From an uncultured Mediterraneibacter sp. (GTDB lineage: Bacteria; Bacillota; Clostridia; Lachnospirales; Lachnospiraceae), in NCBI RefSeq assembly GCF_934330165.1, contig NZ_CAKRGI010000001.1:124001-188000 (forward strand): 64,000 nt of DNA, in the 5' to 3' direction. Every line of letters starts with the position of its first letter. Position 1 is the first letter of the stretch. A model generated the notes under the pieces. That model was not told the DNA's origin and did no database searches. It worked only from the letters and a program-made list of their open reading frames with translations. This document shows positions 47,081 to 56,324 of the stretch, piece by piece. The translations under genes were made by a program, and so were the position numbers.

Positions 47081-47920
47081 TTATCTTTCTGCCTTACTTC
47101 TGAGCTTTTCCATCGCACGGGACTCGATCTGACGTACACGTTCTCTTGTCACCTTCAGCTCTTCTCCAATTTCTTCCAACGTATGGGGTTTCCCATCCTC
47201 AAGTCCATAACGCAGCCGGATCACCTGCTTTTCCCGGTCATTCAATGCATTAAGAAGTTCACTTACTTCCTCTTTCTGGACAAGAAGATTCATCGCTTCT
47301 TCCGGTGTAGGAGAGGCTTTATCTTCCACCATATCTCCCAGATTATTTTCTCCGTCTTCTCCTACCGGAGTTTCCAGTGAAACTGGATTCTGAAGATAGG
47401 ATAAAATATTTTGTACATCCTCTGTGCTCTTATCTCCCAGCTTTTCTGCGATTTCTTCCGGTGTTGCTTCTCTTCCGAGACTCTGCTGGAGTTCTTTTGA
47501 AATACGCTGAACTTTCTTCATCGCCTCTGCCACATGAACCGGTACACGGATTTCTCTTGACTGCTGGTCGATCGCACGCTGGATCGCTTCTTTGATCCAC
47601 CAAGACGCATAAGTTGAAAAGCGGTTTTCCTTTGTAAAATCGTATTTTTCCACTGCACGCATCAAGCCGATATTTCCCTCCTGGATCAAATCCATCAGTG
47701 GGATTCCTCTGCCGGTATAATGCTTGGCGATTGATACAACCAGCCTGAGATTTCCTTCTTCCAGCCTCCGTCTTGCCTCTTTATCACCGTCCACGCTTCT
47801 GCGTCCCAGCTCTTTTTCTTCTTCTGCATCCAACAGGGGAATCTGACCGATCTCATTGAGATAGATTTTCAGCGGCTCTGTAACCTCTGTCCCTTCCGGT
47901 ATATTTAATTCTTTTTCCAT
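47081..47920 (-). CDS. Short sigma-70 family RNA polymerase sigma factor (group 2)
   Basis: 279 residues from the second ATG (47920), which has GGAG seven bases upstream; the first ATG at 47932 is possible. It has region 1.2 ([19 protein letters not shown]), region 2 ([20 protein letters not shown], then [20 protein letters not shown]), region 3, and region 4 with [20 protein letters not shown]. Region 1.1 and the long non-conserved insert of the housekeeping SigA are absent. It is therefore probably an alternative RpoD-like factor reading near-consensus promoters. It starts directly after fbp, so its synthesis may follow gluconeogenic control. Confidence 0.85.
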   Translation of the reverse strand: MEKELNIPEGTEVTEPLKIYLNEIGQIPLLDAEEEKELGRRSVDGDKEARRRLEEGNLRLVVSIAKHYTGRGIPLMDLIQEGNIGLMRAVEKYDFTKENRFSTYASWWIKEAIQRAIDQQSREIRVPVHVAEAMKKVQRISKELQQSLGREATPEEIAEKLGDKSTEDVQNILSYLQNPVSLETPVGEDGENNLGDMVEDKASPTPEEAMNLLVQKEEVSELLNALNDREKQVIRLRYGLEDGKPHTLEEIGEELKVTRERVRQIESRAMEKLRSKAER

Positions 47921-47932
47921 GCTTTTCTCCAT

Positions 47933-49885
47933 CTACACCTTTTCTATGATCTCACCGCTGCGATATGCTGCAAGCAGTCTCTCCAGGTCTGCCACCTGTT
48001 CCCGTAATTCTCTTCCAACGTCAGTGTCTCCGACCAGTATCCTGTCCATCACCCGCTTCACTACCATGATTTCCGAATGTATATCCTTTTCCTTTTCAAT
48101 TGCCTCTTCTGTAGACTCAAACGGCTCGTGAGCCACCAGAAGAATCCCATAAGAATTGTAGATCAGCGTATACCCGGCAATTCCGGTCTGCTTCTGATAA
48201 GCTTTTGAAAATCCACCGTCGATCACCATTACTTTTCCATTACATTTTATCGGACTTTCCCCATCTTTTCTCTTCACCGGAACATGCCCGTTTACAATAT
48301 GTGCATCCGATGGATCCAGACCGAACTCGATCAGAATCTTATCGATCACCTTTTCATTTTCAAGCAATGCATAATACGGGTTCTTTTTTTCTATATGCAT
48401 TTCTTTTTCTGCAAGAAAATACCGTTCAAACGTCGCCATCTTATTCTTTCCAAACAATGGGGAATCCGGATGGAGCCAGATATACCACATGATATCCCGC
48501 CCATCCTGACGCTCCTTTTTGTCCAGTGCAAAAAATCCTTTTCTCACATAGCTTTCCAATACATCATAAAGCTCTCTTCCACGATATTTCTTTCCAAAGA
48601 CTTCTACTTCTTTCAGGTTTCCCTTCTCATCCAGCGGAACGCATCCATGATAAAGGAGATTATTATTATAAACCTTATAAAGCCCTCCTTTATTCAGCAA
48701 AAAGCGCATATGCTGCTGCAGTTTTTCACACCCCATAAATGCCTGCTCCAGCCGTTCCATGATCTCTTCTTCCTCTGCAGTCAGTTCGTATGGATTTTCC
48801 GGGTCAATTGTCGGGAAACAGCGGTCCAGCAGCCGGTACTCTTTTCCGTCTAAAAGAATGGTTCCTTTGTCGTAATCAATCCGGTGCAGCAATGCTCTTT
48901 CCTCCAGATGAAATGCCGGCTGCCGCTGGATAATCTGACCTTCTACTTTGAACTGGATCACCGAGATTGCTTTATGTATTCTCAGATTCATCTGCATCTC
49001 ATAAGAATCCGGCCGTTCCGATGCTTTTAAACGGAAACATTCACACGGGTCATCCTCATACATCCGCAATGCAAATGCAGCGAGCGGCAGCAGATTGATC
49101 CCATAGCCATCCTCGATAATATCAAGATTGCCATATCTTGCACAAATGCGGATCGCATTGGCAATACATCCTCTCTGTCCGGCTGCCGCTCCCATCCAAA
49201 GCACATCATGATTCCCCCACTGGATATCCAGTGAATGGTAATCCATCAGCTTGTCCATAATAATATGCGGACCGGGTCCCCGGTCATAAATGTCCCCCAC
49301 AATATGCAGATGATCTACAACCAATCTCTGGATCAGCTCCGAAATCGCTATGATAAATTCTTCTGCCCTGCCAATCCGTATCATTGTTGAGATAATTTCA
49401 TTATAGTAGGATTCTTTATCATTTACTTCTGCCTTCTCTGTGATCAGTTCCTCGATTACATAAGCGAAATCGTTCGGGAGGGATTTCCTCACTTTTGAAC
49501 GGGTATACTTACTTGCGGCACGCTTTGCCACTTCGATCAGACGATACAGATTGACCTTGTACCAGTCATCCATATTCTGCTCCGTCTGCCTGACTTTATC
49601 CATCTTTGCCTTTGGATAATAGATCAGCGTAGCAAGAAACTTTTTATCCTTTCTGCTCATCGTATTGCCAAAGACATCTTCAATCTTTCTTCTGACTGAT
49701 CCCGAACCATTCTTCAATACATGGGAAAACGCCTCGTATTCTCCATGCACATCCGTCAGGAAATGCTCTGTTCCCTTGGGAAGATTCAAAATAGCCTGCA
49801 AATTGATAATCTCTGTGGACGCTGCTGCGATCGTTGGATACAGATCTGACAGCCGCTCCAAATATCTGGTCTCCAAATCTTTCAT
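47933..49885 (-). CDS. fbp: Fructose-1,6-bisphosphatase, class III
   Basis: 650 residues, the usual large size of this Firmicutes class. Calcineurin-like metal motifs: LTDVHGEYEAFSHVL, HIVGDIYDRGPGPHIIMD and WGNHDVLWMGAAAGQRG, with later IVNGHVPVKRKDGESP. It hydrolyses fructose-1,6-bisphosphate in gluconeogenesis. Its stop (TAG) is directly followed by the sigma factor start region, indicating one transcript. Confidence 0.96.
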   Translation of the reverse strand: MKDLETRYLERLSDLYPTIAAASTEIINLQAILNLPKGTEHFLTDVHGEYEAFSHVLKNGSGSVRRKIEDVFGNTMSRKDKKFLATLIYYPKAKMDKVRQTEQNMDDWYKVNLYRLIEVAKRAASKYTRSKVRKSLPNDFAYVIEELITEKAEVNDKESYYNEIISTMIRIGRAEEFIIAISELIQRLVVDHLHIVGDIYDRGPGPHIIMDKLMDYHSLDIQWGNHDVLWMGAAAGQRGCIANAIRICARYGNLDIIEDGYGINLLPLAAFALRMYEDDPCECFRLKASERPDSYEMQMNLRIHKAISVIQFKVEGQIIQRQPAFHLEERALLHRIDYDKGTILLDGKEYRLLDRCFPTIDPENPYELTAEEEEIMERLEQAFMGCEKLQQHMRFLLNKGGLYKVYNNNLLYHGCVPLDEKGNLKEVEVFGKKYRGRELYDVLESYVRKGFFALDKKERQDGRDIMWYIWLHPDSPLFGKNKMATFERYFLAEKEMHIEKKNPYYALLENEKVIDKILIEFGLDPSDAHIVNGHVPVKRKDGESPIKCNGKVMVIDGGFSKAYQKQTGIAGYTLIYNSYGILLVAHEPFESTEEAIEKEKDIHSEIMVVKRVMDRILVGDTDVGRELREQVADLERLLAAYRSGEIIEKV

Positions 49886-49951
49886 TCCTGCTCTCCCTGC
49901 CTGTTTTCTTTTCCCCTCAGCAAACTTTACAAGAACTCTCTGAACCCCTGA

Positions 49952-50710
49952 TTAAAAACGGATCACATCTCCCATATCATACATACCACTCTTCTGCTCT
50001 GCAAGGAATTTTGCAGCTTCTACAGCACCTTTTGCAAATACACTTCTTGAATAAGCTGTATGCTTAAATTCGATCACTTCATCTGTCCCTGCAAAGATCA
50101 CTTCATGTTCTCCTACGATCGTTCCGGCACGCACTGCAGAAATACCGATCTCCTTTGCATCCCTTTTCTTTCTCACCTGGCTTCTGTCATAAACATACTC
50201 ATATTCATTGCCGAGTGCCCCATTTATAGAATCTGCAAGTGCAAGAGCTGTTCCGCTCGGTGCATCCAGCTTCTGATTATGATGCTTCTCAACAAGCTCC
50301 ATATCGTATCCTGCCGGTGCAAGTACTTTTGCTGCATCTTTTAAAAGTTTCAGGAGAAGATTGATTCCCATAGACATATTCGCTGACTTTAGCACTGCGA
50401 TCTTTTCTGATACTTCTTTCACATTTGCAAGCTGCTCTTCTGACAGTCCTGTTGTACAGAGAACTACCGGAAGTTTCTTCTCAACGCAGTAATCCAGCAG
50501 TTCATCCACTGCTCCTGCATTTGAAAAATCAATGACTGCATCTGCATCCACATCACACTCTGAAATCGTCTCAAAAACCGGATATTCATTGGCAACTGCT
50601 GTATACTTGTCCACACCTGCCACAATCTCAACATCCTGATCCTGCTTTGCGATCTCAGTGATCATTCTTCCCATCTTTCCATTGCATCCATGCATTAATA
50701 TCTTAATCAT
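49952..50710 (-). CDS. dapB: 4-hydroxy-tetrahydrodipicolinate reductase
   Basis: 252 residues from the ATG at 50710, chosen because AAAGGAGG lies just upstream; an in-frame extension to 50743 is less likely. The NAD(P) loop is IKILMHGCNGKMGRMITEIA. The family signature is VEKHHNQKLDAPSGTALALA with the catalytic HH and Lys, and EHEVIFAGTDEVIEFKHTAYSR follows. It makes tetrahydrodipicolinate for lysine and diaminopimelate synthesis. dapA is not adjacent, and I see no lysine riboswitch upstream. Confidence 0.95.
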   Translation of the reverse strand: MIKILMHGCNGKMGRMITEIAKQDQDVEIVAGVDKYTAVANEYPVFETISECDVDADAVIDFSNAGAVDELLDYCVEKKLPVVLCTTGLSEEQLANVKEVSEKIAVLKSANMSMGINLLLKLLKDAAKVLAPAGYDMELVEKHHNQKLDAPSGTALALADSINGALGNEYEYVYDRSQVRKKRDAKEIGISAVRAGTIVGEHEVIFAGTDEVIEFKHTAYSRSVFAKGAVEAAKFLAEQKSGMYDMGDVIRF

Positions 50711-50775
50711 CTGTATAAATCCTCCTTTAAATGCTTTTAACATTCACAGAGTCCTTTCGGATACCCTATATAATA

Positions 50776-50823
50776 AAAAGGATATCACATTTGAGCTTTT
50801 ATCTCAATATATGATATCCTTTT
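50776..50823 (-). terminator. Intrinsic terminator between the SSB-like gene and dapB
   Basis: AAAAGGATATCA (50776-50787) is perfectly complementary to TGATATCCTTTT (50812-50823). On the minus strand the stem ends in TTTTTATTATA, ending transcripts from the SSB-like gene. Confidence 0.85.
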
Positions 50824-50889
50824 CCTGTCTTATGTCATGATGCCACATCTTCCATGCTGTTCTGATACTTCACTCTTTTTTCACTACCA

Positions 50890-51522
50890 TCATGATTCCT
50901 CAATACATTCCAGTTTGCTTACCGAAACTTCGTATGCAACCCGCGTCTCTGTCTCAGTCTCTGAAAGCTTTTTCACGTACTCTCTGCTCTGAATCCTTCC
51001 AAGTACCCGCACATGTTCCCCTACATCAAAACCGGATGCATATCTTGCATTTCTGCCCCAGCAGATACAGGGAATATAGTCTGATTTTCCATACGGTCTG
51101 TTCACCGCAAGTAAAAGATCTGCGATTTCTCTGCCCAGCGGCGTCTTCCTGTACACCGGGCGTTTACACATATACCCTTCCAGCAGAATATGGTTTGTCT
51201 TTGCCCCATCCGGTTCTTCGTCAATAAACTCGATTTCCCTCGCAAATACAGACAGTACCAGTCGGTTCTTCAATTCTTCGTGCCGGTTGTAGGATCTGAA
51301 CTGTCCTGATACCATGATGCACTCTCCACGGCAGTCTTTTGTTACATCGATCAGACGTTCAGAAATCATCACCGGTATTCTGTCGCAGGAATTGCTCAGT
51401 CTCTTTACGAGCAGTTCCATCATATAGAATCCTTCTCCGAATACTTCGTGGCTGTATGTAAATTCAGACACCACTTCCCCTATGACCGTCACCTGGTTGT
51501 TCTCAATTATCTTATCTGACAT
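50890..51522 (-). CDS. Single-stranded DNA-binding-like protein with two OB folds
   Basis: 210 residues. Two tandem SSB-type OB-fold halves can be seen: NQVTVIGEVVSEFTYSHEVF to REIEFIDEE, and then TNHILLEGYMCKRPVYRKTP to EHVRVLGRIQSREYVKK. The second half keeps PLGREIADLLLAVNRPYGKS and YIPCICWGRNARYA, typical of SSB. It lacks the acidic C-terminal tail used for partner binding in normal SSB; it ends SVSKLECIEES. It is probably an accessory, Lachnospiraceae-type SSB-like protein rather than the replicative SSB. Confidence 0.75.
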   Translation of the reverse strand: MSDKIIENNQVTVIGEVVSEFTYSHEVFGEGFYMMELLVKRLSNSCDRIPVMISERLIDVTKDCRGECIMVSGQFRSYNRHEELKNRLVLSVFAREIEFIDEEPDGAKTNHILLEGYMCKRPVYRKTPLGREIADLLLAVNRPYGKSDYIPCICWGRNARYASGFDVGEHVRVLGRIQSREYVKKLSETETETRVAYEVSVSKLECIEES

Positions 51523-51666
51523 GATTTGTAGTTCTCCCTTCTTCTGTTACGTATTTTCAAGTCACTACAAAATATATGACAAAACAGAAAAGAATAGAAC
51601 GGCGAAAGTATGGAAATCGTTCGACAGAATTCGTCTCCTGCACGTTCTGCCTCCATCCGAATCTGT

Positions 51667-51710
51667 AAAAAGACAGGAATCCTCCGGCTGTCTTCGGAAG
51701 ATTCCTGTCT
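51667..51710 (-). terminator. Intrinsic terminator after the large surface protein gene
   Basis: AGACAGGAATC (51671-51681) pairs with GATTCCTGTCT (51700-51710), with a further TCCGG/TTCGGA inner pairing. The minus strand continues TTTTTAC. The rest of 51523-51750 contains nothing else I can support. Confidence 0.88.
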
Positions 51711-51750
51711 AATTACTGCCTTTTCAATTTCACTACTTCGTCTGAAACTT

Positions 51751-54700
51751 TTACTTCTGTCCAGCTCTCTTTCTGATCACGATCACACCTGCTGCAGCTG
51801 TCATCATACACAGAACCACCAGCATTCCTTCCGTATTATCTCCCGTCGGAACTACTTTACCGTCACCTTTGGTCTGTGCCGGTGTCCTGGTAGTCGTTTC
51901 ATTTCCAGGAGCTTTATTATCTTTGCCTGTTCCCGGAGTCTTATCATCTTTCCCTGTCGTCTGCCCTGGCGTCGGAGTTGGATCCGGCTTTGGCTCTGGC
52001 GTCGGTTCTGGTTTCGGATCTGGTGTCTGGATCAGTTTCAGGTTTGCATACGCTGCTGCCAGTGCTGCTTTTTCATCTGCTACTGTCTGTTCGCTCTCTG
52101 GATCTGCAAGCACTGCTTTTGCCTTCTGCAGAGCTGCTACAAATGCATCAAATGCTGCATCTTTCTCATACTTTTCAAGATCAACTTTATCCATTTCATC
52201 AACCAGTTTCTGAAGCTCTGTTGTATCGATCACCGGCTCTGGATCTGGTGTCTGGATCAATTTCAGATTTGCGTATGCCTCTGTCAGAGCTGTCTTCGCT
52301 TCTGCCACTGCCTGTTCGCTCTCTGGATCTGCAAGCACTGCCTTTGCATTCTGCAGAGCTGCTGCGAATGCGTCATATGCCGCATCTTTCTCATACTTTT
52401 CAAGATCAACCTGATCCATCTCAGCAACCGCTTTCTGAAGCTCTGTTGTATCGATCACAACCTGAACTTCATTCCATTTTGCATATAATTCCATATTTCC
52501 ATTCACGACATCTGCCTCAAAGTTCCACGGAGTGGTACATGCTTCATCTGTATACCATCCTGCAAATGTATATCCTTCTAATGTCGGTGCTGAAGGCTCT
52601 GTCACTTTTGCTCCTTTTTCAACAGTCTGGGCAGCAGCAGTACTTCCGCCCTTGCTATTAAACGTAACAGTATATGTATTCTTTACTACTTTTTCTCCAA
52701 CCAGTTCATAAATTGCAAACTGGTTATTTGCATTGGTAACCGTCTCACCTGAATATCCACAATATGCCTGCTTGGACTTGGAATGGTTCAGATACATTGT
52801 GCCATTGTAAAACGCAACACAGGAACCGCTTCCATTACTCAGTGTACCTTTTTCAACAGACAATTTTACCGGTGTATCTGCCAGTTCAATATTTCTGTCT
52901 GATACACTCAGTGAGAGATATTTCTTTGCTGCAGTATTATAAAGCGTATACTGTCCATTGGCATCTTTTTCAATTTTCCAGAGTAATGCACCATAATCCC
53001 CTTTGAGTACATCACCTGAATTTCCAAGATCTGCTGCCTGTATCTGTGTACCTGCAATACATGCTACACCACCCAAAGGACTTATCTCTGTATTCAGTGC
53101 CTTTCCTGATGATCCTATGATCAGATAGCTCTTTCCTGACTCAATTTCCGACACACGTCTATAGGAAGGAATTTCTGACACAACAACTTTCGTTCTGGCT
53201 GTCACTGTCTTCTGCTGTCCCTGTGCATCCTTATAGGTAACCAGCAGAGTTACAGTCACTTCACCTTTTCCTTTAAATGTTACAGCTGTCTCTGCAGAAT
53301 CAGCATCTTCAAGCTCTGCAAGTTCAGAATCAGATACTGACCATTTATAAGAAACTACTTCCGGTATTCCGGCTAATGCTCCATTAAGGATAATTCTTTC
53401 ATTCTTTCCTGCAGTCGTTACTGCATTTCCATCCGCATCCTGAATCTTTGCTGATGCACCTGCGGTCTGGTCATAGCTCACTTCCAGCACTGCCTGTCCA
53501 ACTGTCGTATTCCCGTCTGTATCTGTCACTGTAACTTTTACGTTCGTACTTCCGGCTTTTTTACAGAAAACACTTGCCATATTATCTTCTGCGGTGATCT
53601 CTCCAATCTCCGGATCTTCTATATTCCACTCATAAGAATCCGCTTTAATATGCTTAACAACCGCTTTCAGGGCAACTTTTTCTCCAACTTTACCACCTGC
53701 AGCCTCAATGGTTACACTTGGTACAGCCACCTGGTTCAGATCAATCTGCACCGGACTTGCCGTTGCCTGTGCCAGCTCAGTTGCCGGGATCAGTGATGAA
53801 TCATTGTATCTTGTGTTATTTTTACCAACAGAACCAATATCGATCAGTCCGTCTTCTGAATATCTTCTCAGTACCAGTTTATTATCATAAACCTGACATA
53901 CTGTTGCCGTCAGTTCATCCGCTGCTGTTGCATCATGAAAATATCCAATATATCCGGCGTTCATATAAGTAAAATTAAGTTCTTCTTTTGTATAACTGTC
54001 AGTTGTACTTCCACTCTTCTTTGTAAGATCCGGGATCAGGATCGTATCACCCGGCTTTTTAAATACACGGGATCCACCAAGATAATTATCCCATCCTTTA
54101 GAATGGTTATGACCGTAAAGATATACAATATCCAGATCCTCTGCCGCTGTATTGATCACATCGAACAGATAGGAAGAATACACATTGTCACCATTTCCAT
54201 AAAGAGAACTTGTACGCCCACTGAAATGCAGTGGTAAATGTACCATGATAAAGATCGGACGTGTCTCTCCGGCCGTGATACAGCCATCCAGATAATCGCC
54301 AAGCTTCCGGGCTGCTTTCTTTACCTGTGCTTCACTTCCTGTACTTCCCTGCATCCATGGGAATCCTCCCATTTCTGAAGTATTGTAAGTTGTATTGATA
54401 CAGTACACGATATAATCACTGTATTCATGAGCCCCTTCATCAAATGGATAATTTGCCCGATCATGGTTTCCCTGAATGAACAGGAACTGGTTTGTATTAC
54501 TCCAGCGGTTCTGGATAATATTTTTAAATGCCTGAATACCGATCGTTGCATCTGCATCATAATTATAACGTCCTGAATAAGCTGTATAATCACCAACTGC
54601 AAGAACATTATCAATTTGGGTAAAGCCATCGTCGTACATTTCTTTTGAAATATTCGTCATAACAGATGTCAGACTTTCCGGTACGTCCGATACACTCTGA

Positions 54701-55980
54701 TATGGTGATACTTCTGTACCGGTCTGAAAATCAGAGCAGAACAAAAGTGTGGCCTTTGCATCTCCCTCTGACGGATCTGGATCTGGATTTGGATCTGGAT
54801 TCGGATCTGGATTCGGAGTCGCACCGGTTTTCACTTCATATAATGCATACTGATTTGTATCCTTTGTCTCATTCTGGGAATAAGTGGATGCATCATATGC
54901 ACAGAATCCTTTCTGACTGTCTGAATAATTCAGATAGTAATCGTTCAGATGGAATGCGGCTGCAATACCTGCCACATGATGATCTGTCTGTGCAAACGTA
55001 AAATCTGTAGGTTCATCGCCTAAAGTAACCGGTCTTGCTCCCTCTGCAAAATTCAGATATTTGCCTGCTGCTTCATTATAAAGTGCTACAGTACCTTCTG
55101 TACTGCCGGCCTTCACTGTCCAAAGATACTTATTACTTACTGTCACTTCATCCGACAGGTCTGAAAGATCCAGTCCGGCAATCTCCGCTCCTGTCAGGAC
55201 GCTGTTCACCTTGCTTCCTGCATGAGTCTGTGCAGTAACTGCCTGATATGTACCGCTCTTGGAGTCCCCGCCTACCAGCATATATTTCTTACCTGTGGTA
55301 ATTGCTGTAGCACGGGTAACGGTGCTTGTGGTTGACCCCTCTGCTTTTTTCACATGATAGAATGCATACTGGTTTGTATCCTTTGTCTCATTCTGGGAAT
55401 AGGTCGATGCATCATAAGCACAGAATCCATTCTGGCTTTCAGAAAAGTTCAGATACCAAGTTCCAAGACGAAAAGCCAGTGCCTTTCCCGCTGCGTGATG
55501 ATCTGTCAGAACTGCTTCATAATAAGTTGCTTCATCTGTCAGTGTCACAGCTCTGTTCCCTGACTCCAGGTGCATATATTTATCTGAAACCTTATTGTAA
55601 AGTGCAACCGTTCCATTTTCTCCCTTGACTGCTGTCCACAGATTCGTTTCCTGTGCTGTAAGCTGGTTTTTAGCATCTGAAAAATCCAGTCCGGAAACTT
55701 CTACTTTATCAAGTACACTGCCTGCTTTGCTGCCACTGTGGGTTGTTGCACCAACCACTGCGTATATATCATCTTCGCTGCCTGAAGTCTTGCCCGCTGT
55801 TCCTCCGACAAGGAGATACTGTTCACCATATACCAGTTCTGATGCCCTCTCTACCGTTACTTCCTGTTGCTTTTCTTCCTGTGCCGCCACACTGATCGCC
55901 GGCATCATGCCAAATATATTGGCAAATGTCATCATAAATACCAGCAATACAGCTAACGCACCCGTCTTCCTTTTCCTCAT
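51751..55980 (-). CDS. Large cell-wall-anchored metallophosphoesterase with repeated domains
   Basis: 1409 residues from the ATG at 55980 (AAAGGAGG just upstream; an ATG at 55998 would lie before that site). Approximate order: signal peptide 1-33; two long repeats (about 40-210 and 215-390) sharing LVGG, THSGSKA/N and FCAYDASTYSQNETKDTNQY; a PDPNP linker; a calcineurin-like phosphoesterase (about 410-700) with CSDFQTGTE, AVGDYTAYSG, QGNHDRANYPFDEG and YLYGHNHSKG; two Ig/PKD-like modules; a third diverged copy of the long repeat; an InlB-type repeat (GYTFAGWYTDEACTTPW); two FIVAR-like helical repeats; a Pro-rich stretch; and a sortase-type end VVPTGD, hydrophobic helix, KRAGQK. Probably a surface nucleotidase or phosphodiesterase with ligand-binding repeats; substrate unknown. 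Confidence 0.88.
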   Translation of the reverse strand: MRKRKTGALAVLLVFMMTFANIFGMMPAISVAAQEEKQQEVTVERASELVYGEQYLLVGGTAGKTSGSEDDIYAVVGATTHSGSKAGSVLDKVEVSGLDFSDAKNQLTAQETNLWTAVKGENGTVALYNKVSDKYMHLESGNRAVTLTDEATYYEAVLTDHHAAGKALAFRLGTWYLNFSESQNGFCAYDASTYSQNETKDTNQYAFYHVKKAEGSTTSTVTRATAITTGKKYMLVGGDSKSGTYQAVTAQTHAGSKVNSVLTGAEIAGLDLSDLSDEVTVSNKYLWTVKAGSTEGTVALYNEAAGKYLNFAEGARPVTLGDEPTDFTFAQTDHHVAGIAAAFHLNDYYLNYSDSQKGFCAYDASTYSQNETKDTNQYALYEVKTGATPNPDPNPDPNPDPDPSEGDAKATLLFCSDFQTGTEVSPYQSVSDVPESLTSVMTNISKEMYDDGFTQIDNVLAVGDYTAYSGRYNYDADATIGIQAFKNIIQNRWSNTNQFLFIQGNHDRANYPFDEGAHEYSDYIVYCINTTYNTSEMGGFPWMQGSTGSEAQVKKAARKLGDYLDGCITAGETRPIFIMVHLPLHFSGRTSSLYGNGDNVYSSYLFDVINTAAEDLDIVYLYGHNHSKGWDNYLGGSRVFKKPGDTILIPDLTKKSGSTTDSYTKEELNFTYMNAGYIGYFHDATAADELTATVCQVYDNKLVLRRYSEDGLIDIGSVGKNNTRYNDSSLIPATELAQATASPVQIDLNQVAVPSVTIEAAGGKVGEKVALKAVVKHIKADSYEWNIEDPEIGEITAEDNMASVFCKKAGSTNVKVTVTDTDGNTTVGQAVLEVSYDQTAGASAKIQDADGNAVTTAGKNERIILNGALAGIPEVVSYKWSVSDSELAELEDADSAETAVTFKGKGEVTVTLLVTYKDAQGQQKTVTARTKVVVSEIPSYRRVSEIESGKSYLIIGSSGKALNTEISPLGGVACIAGTQIQAADLGNSGDVLKGDYGALLWKIEKDANGQYTLYNTAAKKYLSLSVSDRNIELADTPVKLSVEKGTLSNGSGSCVAFYNGTMYLNHSKSKQAYCGYSGETVTNANNQFAIYELVGEKVVKNTYTVTFNSKGGSTAAAQTVEKGAKVTEPSAPTLEGYTFAGWYTDEACTTPWNFEADVVNGNMELYAKWNEVQVVIDTTELQKAVAEMDQVDLEKYEKDAAYDAFAAALQNAKAVLADPESEQAVAEAKTALTEAYANLKLIQTPDPEPVIDTTELQKLVDEMDKVDLEKYEKDAAFDAFVAALQKAKAVLADPESEQTVADEKAALAAAYANLKLIQTPDPKPEPTPEPKPDPTPTPGQTTGKDDKTPGTGKDNKAPGNETTTRTPAQTKGDGKVVPTGDNTEGMLVVLCMMTAAAGVIVIRKRAGQK

Positions 55981-56324
55981 CTTTTTCCTCCTTTTCATCG
56001 TTTCCGGTCACTATCATCTGTCCGGGCTGACAGTCAAATTCACAATTCCGGAATTTCCACAAGATTATATTTTTGTAATAATAACACACATTATTCTTTG
56101 TTTCAACTGACATTTTACACAATTTTTACATTTATTTGTTGATTTTTAAATTATTTTTGTTAATTTTGAATAGTTTATTTTGATTTGTATTTTTCTTATT
56201 TTTCTTTTTTATGCATCCTGAACAATCTCTATTTCCATCTTGTAAATTTCATTTTTTGTGATAAAATAAGGAAGTTACAGATATGAGTGGTTTTTAGACA
56301 GATAAAGAAAGAGTGTATAAATTT
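55981..56324. promoter_or_regulatory. Divergent AT-rich intergenic region with typA promoter
   Basis: No gene is supported in these 340 bp. On the plus strand TTGTAA (56240-56245) and TAAAAT (56262-56267) with a 16-bp spacer are a likely promoter for typA. The middle (56100-56220) is extremely T-rich on the plus strand, that is A-rich upstream of the surface-protein gene, and could act as an UP-element-like region. Confidence 0.5.

Noticed and set aside
50711..50889. Lysine riboswitch before dapB
   Set aside because: The space is short and filled by an ordinary terminator hairpin; no conserved riboswitch core is visible.
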